Shown piece by piece: positions 58,944 through 64,000 of a stretch of 64,000 nucleotides of DNA (positions are counted from its first letter, which is position 1; each line of letters begins with the position of its first letter). A model generated the notes under the pieces. The model saw nothing but the letters and a program-made list of their open reading frames with translations. It made no database searches and was not told the DNA's origin. The stretch is from Collybia mongolica (lineage: Eukaryota > Basidiomycota > Agaricomycetes > Agaricales > Clitocybaceae): assembly GCA_013420905.1 (NCBI GenBank), contig JAAXNY010000004.1, forward strand, positions 2,356,001 through 2,420,000, written 5' to 3'. A program made the position numbers and the translations under genes.

Positions 58944-60281
58944 ATGGAATATCTCAAGGAACTGTCTTCCTCCGCCGGTTCGTCTTGTTTCTGCCTCTTC
59001 CAGGTCACGTACTATCCTGACCAACGGCAGTTCGCAACCAGCCATACCTTTCAACATTCCTGTTGGCTTTGGGATCATACAGTGTTGCACGGATAATAAT
59101 TCAAAGTCTTCATGTGTTTTTAGAGACTTTTGTGCTGCCCGGCGTATCTGTGAGCACTATGGATCCACTTTTTATGCTGTGGGTCGTTTACTTTCGTCAC
59201 TCCAGCTTCAGCGTTTCGGTGCAAGTAAAGGCGCATGGGCGTTTATAACGGGTGCTTCTGATGGCATCGGGAAGGAATTCGCATTTCAACTTGCAAAAGC
59301 CGGATTCAACGTGCTGCTCGTAGCGCGAAACCAAGCCCTGCTCGATGTCACAGCTGCCGAAATAGGTATGATTGTTTCCCTCGACGGAAGTTGGCAAACC
59401 GTATCGTTTTAGAAAATGCCTACCCTGGGGTGCTAACCGCAACACATTCGATTGATTTTTCCAAGAGTGACGAAAAAGCTTATGAGGCTCTTACTAGGAC
59501 ATTGGATGGGAAAGATATTGGTGTGCTCGGTAGGCTATAGATATCTTGTTCTCAGTACTTCTTCCTGATTATTTGCCTGGTTAGTCAACAACGTTGGAAA
59601 ATCTCACTCAATGCCCGCCTATCTCGTCGACACTCCTGAAGAGGAGATAAATGATATTGTGGCCATAAATATTAACGCAACCCTTCGTGTTACCCATGCG
59701 ATATTGCCTGGTATGATTCGAAGGTAAATATACATGCTTTATTTTTGTTCACGTTAACGAAATGATATTTCTAGGAAACGGGGGTTAATTCTTAATATTG
59801 GGTCATTTGCTGGGGCTGTTCCATCGCCGATGTTGGCCACATACTCAGGAACGAAATCATTCCTTGCAACGTTCACAAGTGCTCTGGCTGAAGAAGTCAA
59901 GGCTCATCACATTGTTGTTGAGCATGTCAACACCTATTTTGTTGTATGTTCCGAGACTTGTTCTTTTTTTGGTACTTACTCTGATGTTGATGTTAACCTC
60001 TCAAGGTATCAAAGCTTTCAAAAATACGCAAGCCGTCTGCACTAATCCCACAGCCTGCTCCATATGTCCGGTCTGTCCTCAGTAAAATTGGACGCGCATG
60101 CGGTGCCGGATATAGTGGACGGCCTAACACATCCACGCCATACTGGTCACATGCATTACTGGATTATGGGATGACTTTGATTGGACTCCCCAGTGTGTTT
60201 ATTAGCTACACACATGGCTTGCACCGAAGCATACGGAAACGTGCATTGAAGAAGCTGGAGAGAGAAGCTAAGAGGACTTAA
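58944..60281 (+). CDS. IFA38: Very-long-chain 3-ketoacyl-CoA reductase (IFA38/KAR)
   Basis: Exon 1 (58944-58977) encodes MEYLKELSSSA; a short intron leads to VRNQPYLSTFLLALGSYSVA, a transmembrane start, then SLHVFLETFVLPG; another intron (GTATCT...TCCAG) leads to LQRFGASKGAWAFITGASDG. Short-chain dehydrogenase motifs: TGASDGIG (cofactor loop), NNVGKSH, NIGSFAGAVPSPM (Ser), and YSGTKSF (Tyr-Lys). The C-terminus is basic (RSIRKRALKKLEREAKRT) with a lysine-rich ER-retention-like end; stop TAA 60279-60281. The enzyme performs the first reduction in ER fatty-acid elongation towards very-long-chain acyl-CoA used for sphingolipids. Without the first introns the N-terminus would appear to lack an ATG. 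Confidence 0.88.
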
Positions 60282-60472
60282 GTTACATGGAGTAGTTAGT
60301 GACCTTGGACTGGCCCCAAAATATCTTGTATTGCGGTCCACGTGGTTATTGTTTGTTTGGCCTGAAATGCGACTGCAGCGTGTTGCCATTGTCTAAGGTG
60401 ACGGAGATGCGAGCCAAACCGTTGTCTCCATCCGTAATTCACCACGAACATCCCCACTCATAGACGGCGGCG

Positions 60473-63400
60473 ATGAAGCGTCAACCATCGAGGGCCCCTT
60501 CTCCGACCCCAACTGCTTTTTCTGGTATATCGAACTACCGCACAGAGTCATATCGTCCCATCAGAGACAAGAGTGTTCCAGCAGTTCCCTTGATTGACTA
60601 TCGACTCGTTTCGAAAACTCATTTTGACGAATTGTCTCGCTATCTGGCAGCATACCTTGCCAAGGGTTCGTTGACTTATGTTCCAGACTATTTGTGACTT
60701 ATGCGGTGTCAAATAACTCTAGCAGCACCAAATTCCCGCTCGTCTGCCAGGCAAAAGCTAACTCGACTTACGATACAACAATTCCACGAACTGTCCACTG
60801 ACGTATATGATGAACTCGTCCGTAGGCAGAACACGACCGAAGGTACGACCACTACACTCCCCAATAGGGTCTATTTTATTCATTTCCGCATTTTCAGTGC
60901 CCTTCCTTCCTCTTCGTCAAGATTTTCATCCCAAGCGTAATCAAGCCCGGCAGAAGCTTGCAACTCTTCCTACATCTCGTTTCGAAGATCTCTCCAGTGA
61001 CGTGTATCATGAATTATCTCGTCGGTATCCCGAGTTCAAGGAAGATGTGAGCATGTTTGCCTTGTATGATCACATTCAAAAGATTGATCTGCAGTTATGT
61101 TGTAGCCATCAGGCCGAGTCTCATTAAATTCGAGTTATGACGATTACCCTGCCCCCGATTTCCCAAACAACTCTCCACCGCGCACAGTCCTCAATAACCG
61201 CACGTCTGGCCGCACATCTGCAGATCGGCCTGTTGATAGCGGTTATGGTGGGAGTGTATCGAGCCGGCGACCTTCAGAAGACAGACGACGGCCAAGTGAA
61301 GTTGATTTTGTTCTTCCTGGACGACGGAGTGGGGAGAGTTACCGACGGAATGAGGAAACATATGGCGGAAGGACCAGTGAAGACAATTATGCCCCGAGCT
61401 TGTCCTCAAACATCTCACGTCGAAAACTGTCTCAGGACACAACACGCCGGTCGGAGGATCGCGAGCGTGAGTATACGAGGCGAGCCGTCAGTATCAGTGG
61501 GACAAGCGACAGCGCGAGCACTGCTAACCCTAATCAAAGTACCACTGCCACCAGTGGTATGATCATACCGAATAAGAGTACCATTGAGGAAGAGTATATT
61601 GAAGTGCCTTATGGACGGGATGGAAGGGAGAGTGGGAGTACAACCGTCGATGAACGTGAGAGGAGTAGGGAAACAAGTGGAGATGCCGGAAGATTGACAG
61701 ATGGAGAGATGGATAGTGCAAGTGAATACCCTAGCCCACTCAGCCCTCGAAGTCCCCCAGCAGGACTAAGTGGGTTGAGTGCCAGACTCCAGGGAGTGGA
61801 TGACGGCGAGGAGGGAGTAGCGTCGGGTGCTGGGGGGAGGGGCGGCGACGACTATTATGACAAGTATGGACGGTCTTCCGTCAGCTCGGATCATTCTATC
61901 GGGAACGGAATGGCAGCCCGGGTGGCAGGCCGGTCTGAAGTCCAGGAGAAGATAAGAAGGGATTATGAGTATAAGATTGCCACTATGCAGACCCAGATCT
62001 CGAATCTTCAGCGCGACCTCGGTGATACTGGGGAAAAGGAAAGGAAATGGAAAGAAGGCGAGGCTAGAGTCAGGCAGATGGAGGAGGAATTAATTGGTCT
62101 CCGACGGGTAAGTTATTTTTTTGAATTATGCACGGATAATGCTGGTTCTTATCTTTCTCGCATGCTTAGCGTGCTGAGGAACAAAGCGCAGTCATGCGTG
62201 CACTTCAGAAAGAACTGGACGACCTCCGTGAGGTTCGTCAAAGGGAGATGGAGCAAGGGGTCATACGGGCACAAGAAGATGCAGAAGAATCGCGAATACT
62301 CCGCGAACGTTGCGAGATACTTGAAGAAGAGAAATTGAATCAGCACTCAGAGGTTTGCTACACGATTTTAGCCTCGGTCCAAAGCTCATCATTCATTGTT
62401 TTAGGCTGATCCCGAAATGGTTGACCAATTAAGGGTTGATATGGAAAGTTTACTGGCAGAGCTCCGAGATTTATCTCGTCGCAACGATGAACTCATGACG
62501 GCGAAGGATTCTGATCTTATTGTTATCCGTGACCTGGATGGACAGCTCAAAGACTACAGGCGAAAATATGAGCAGGCCAAGACAGAGCTTCGGAATGTCA
62601 AGGGTAAAACAAATTCTGAGCTTATGTTTGTTTCAATGTCCTGATACATCTCATACAGCTACGTCGCAACTCTTCCTTCAACCACCAAAATTTGACAAAA
62701 GCGACGAACAGCTCCCTGTGTCGTCAGATGGAGGAATCCTTGATATTCATATCACGGCATTCCTATCTGCGATTGATAGTCTTCTCACTGCTGGCCGGAC
62801 TAATGCACCGACTCGAGTTCTGACTCCGATGAAAGCTGTCGTTAATGCCGTAATGTTCATCATCGATGACGTTCATGCGTTTGAACATAGACCGACACGA
62901 GATCGTGCAGACGTTGATCCTGATGCTCTCCGGTCGTTGCGTGAAAGGGCCGAAGCGACTCTCAGTAACCTTGTTGCCGCTTCCAAAACTCATGCCACAA
63001 GTTCAGGATTATCCCCCGTCAGCCTTTTGGATGCAGCGGCGAGCCACGTCTCTGTTACCATAACAGAACTCGGCAGGACATTGTGCATCAGGAAAGCAAC
63101 TAAGGCTGAGATAGACCAGTTTTCGAACGCACCCCATACGTCTTTCGGTAGTGCAACAAACGGGTTCCCATCATCCTTGCGTTCTGTTGATGAGATAAAA
63201 CTTTCTCACCAAAGGAAGGGGAGCGGCGCTTCTGTTTCTAGTCGAGGGCGATTTTCAGAGTCATCAGGATTGTCGCGTAACCGTCCGTATGAACCTAGGA
63301 GACCACCTTCTGAAAACTCAAGCTCGGAAAAGACTAACTCCCCACCTCCAATATTCGATCAACAAGCAGGCTCTGGAGGTATCCTCAGCGATGATTCTGC

Positions 63401-63823
63401 CCAGGCAGATGGATCAGAAGACGCTTGGGCGGAGCTCAAGGTATAGCAATCTTCACTGAGGTTATTTACATTTTTCTAACGCGTCCCCGTTTGCAGCCAT
63501 ATTTGGAAGCTCAAACGGAATCGATCGTCTATGCCATACAAAGTGTTTTATCTGGCGTCCGCAGTCCAACCCCTTCACCCACATTGAATGAAAACCTAAC
63601 GCAAATCATCACAATCGTATCTAGCATCGTCGCTGTATGCAACGACAATCTCCCACCTGTGTCAGCCAAGCAAGGGAATGAAATACTGCGCGAGCTCAGC
63701 GAGCATGCCAACAAACTGAGCGAAGTCCAAGCTTTGCCAGAGGTCACCAAAGAATCCAGGCAGATAATGGCAAAATCGAGCTTTGCAATTGCCAATGGAA
63801 TGAAGGGACTTATGAGGCTATGA
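60473..63823 (+). CDS. SPA2: SPA2, polarisome scaffold protein
   Basis: The start is ATG 60473 (MKRQPSRAPSPTPTAFSGIS). Two SHD1/GIT repeats are visible: ARQKLTRLTIQQFHELSTDV-YDELVRR and ARQKLATLPTSRFEDLSSDV-YHELSRR. A long Ser/Arg-rich disordered stretch (about residues 200-450) comes next, then a coiled coil (KIRRDYEYKIATMQTQISNL through EKLNQHSEADPEMVDQLRVD). The C-terminal SHD2 block (DIHITAFLSAIDSLLTAGRT, LTPMKAVVNAVMFIIDDVHA) and a final helical domain (PYLEAQTESIVYAIQSVLSG ... NGMKGLMRL) end at 63823. Spa2 organises Bni1 formin, Bud6 and MAP-kinase kinases at hyphal tips. About nine exons. The order of domains is complete, so the gene looks intact. Confidence 0.9.
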
Positions 63824-64000
63824 TTTTCGCTACATCCACAATATATATGCCTCCACTTCCTTTACGGTTGGAAAAAACGATCTACTTATGTTCAGGGCTC
63901 TGGCAGTTCCTAATCACTAGAATAAATGTGAATCACTTTGGTGAATAAATCCAATATTTCGCCGGCTGTCCCTTCTAAAAACGTTCGGTCGCCACTGAAT
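63824..64000. other. 3' flank of SPA2 to window end
   Basis: These are 177 nt of untranslated or intergenic sequence, with AATAAA-like motifs (AATAAATG near 63,920 and GAATAAAT near 63,943) that could direct polyadenylation. No gene is seen. Confidence 0.4.

Overview
This window is a gene-dense, intron-rich fungal nuclear sequence, most probably from a mushroom-forming basidiomycete (Agaricomycetes). The signs are many short (about 45-60 nt) GT-AG introns, often several per gene; tightly packed genes on both strands; BTB-domain and DUF7330-like families typical of Agaricomycetes; and basidiomycete-style versions of housekeeping genes. I recognise 33 genes. No rRNA, tRNA, CRISPR array, transposon or viral element was found. 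All exon structures were worked out by eye from splice signals and reading-frame continuity.

Region 1 (1-13,720): an HSP20-like protein cut by the left edge, a conserved-looking protein with a C-terminal KEN motif, a SnoaL-like protein, the ribosome-biogenesis factor KRI1 (eight exons, 712 aa), a single-pass DUF7330-like membrane protein, an intronless F-box protein and two unrecognised proteins.

Region 2 (14,572-24,908): an accessory-looking island. Three BTB/POZ genes with the same intron positions surround an intronless poly(ADP-ribose) glycohydrolase-type gene, a small two-helix membrane protein, and two tandem GH28 pectinases (exo-polygalacturonase type) with signal peptides.

Region 3 (24,997-40,786): mitochondrial phosphatidylglycerophosphate phosphatase GEP4, clathrin light chain, a monoglyceride lipase, a mitochondrial ABC half-transporter (MDL1/ABCB10 type), a coiled-coil protein, two tandem NudC/NPY1-type NADH pyrophosphatases, a polytopic membrane protein and a SUR7/PalI-type four-helix protein with a polyhistidine tail.

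Region 4 (41,032-63,823): the ubiquitin-like splicing modifier HUB1, whose own last intron starts with GC and is open in frame; a 61-aa predicted secreted peptide not previously apparent because it is split by an intron; NFX1/FAP1; TRAPPC11; an unknown protein; PEX1; an aromatic L-amino-acid decarboxylase; the very-long-chain 3-ketoacyl-CoA reductase IFA38; and the polarisome scaffold SPA2.

Most genes are core cell biology (ribosome assembly, secretion, peroxisome and mitochondrial membranes, polarity) and do not form one pathway. The points most worth a second look are HUB1's noncanonical in-frame intron, the BTB/GH28 island, the tandem NADH pyrophosphatases, the small secreted peptide, and the possible mitochondrial form of the lipase.
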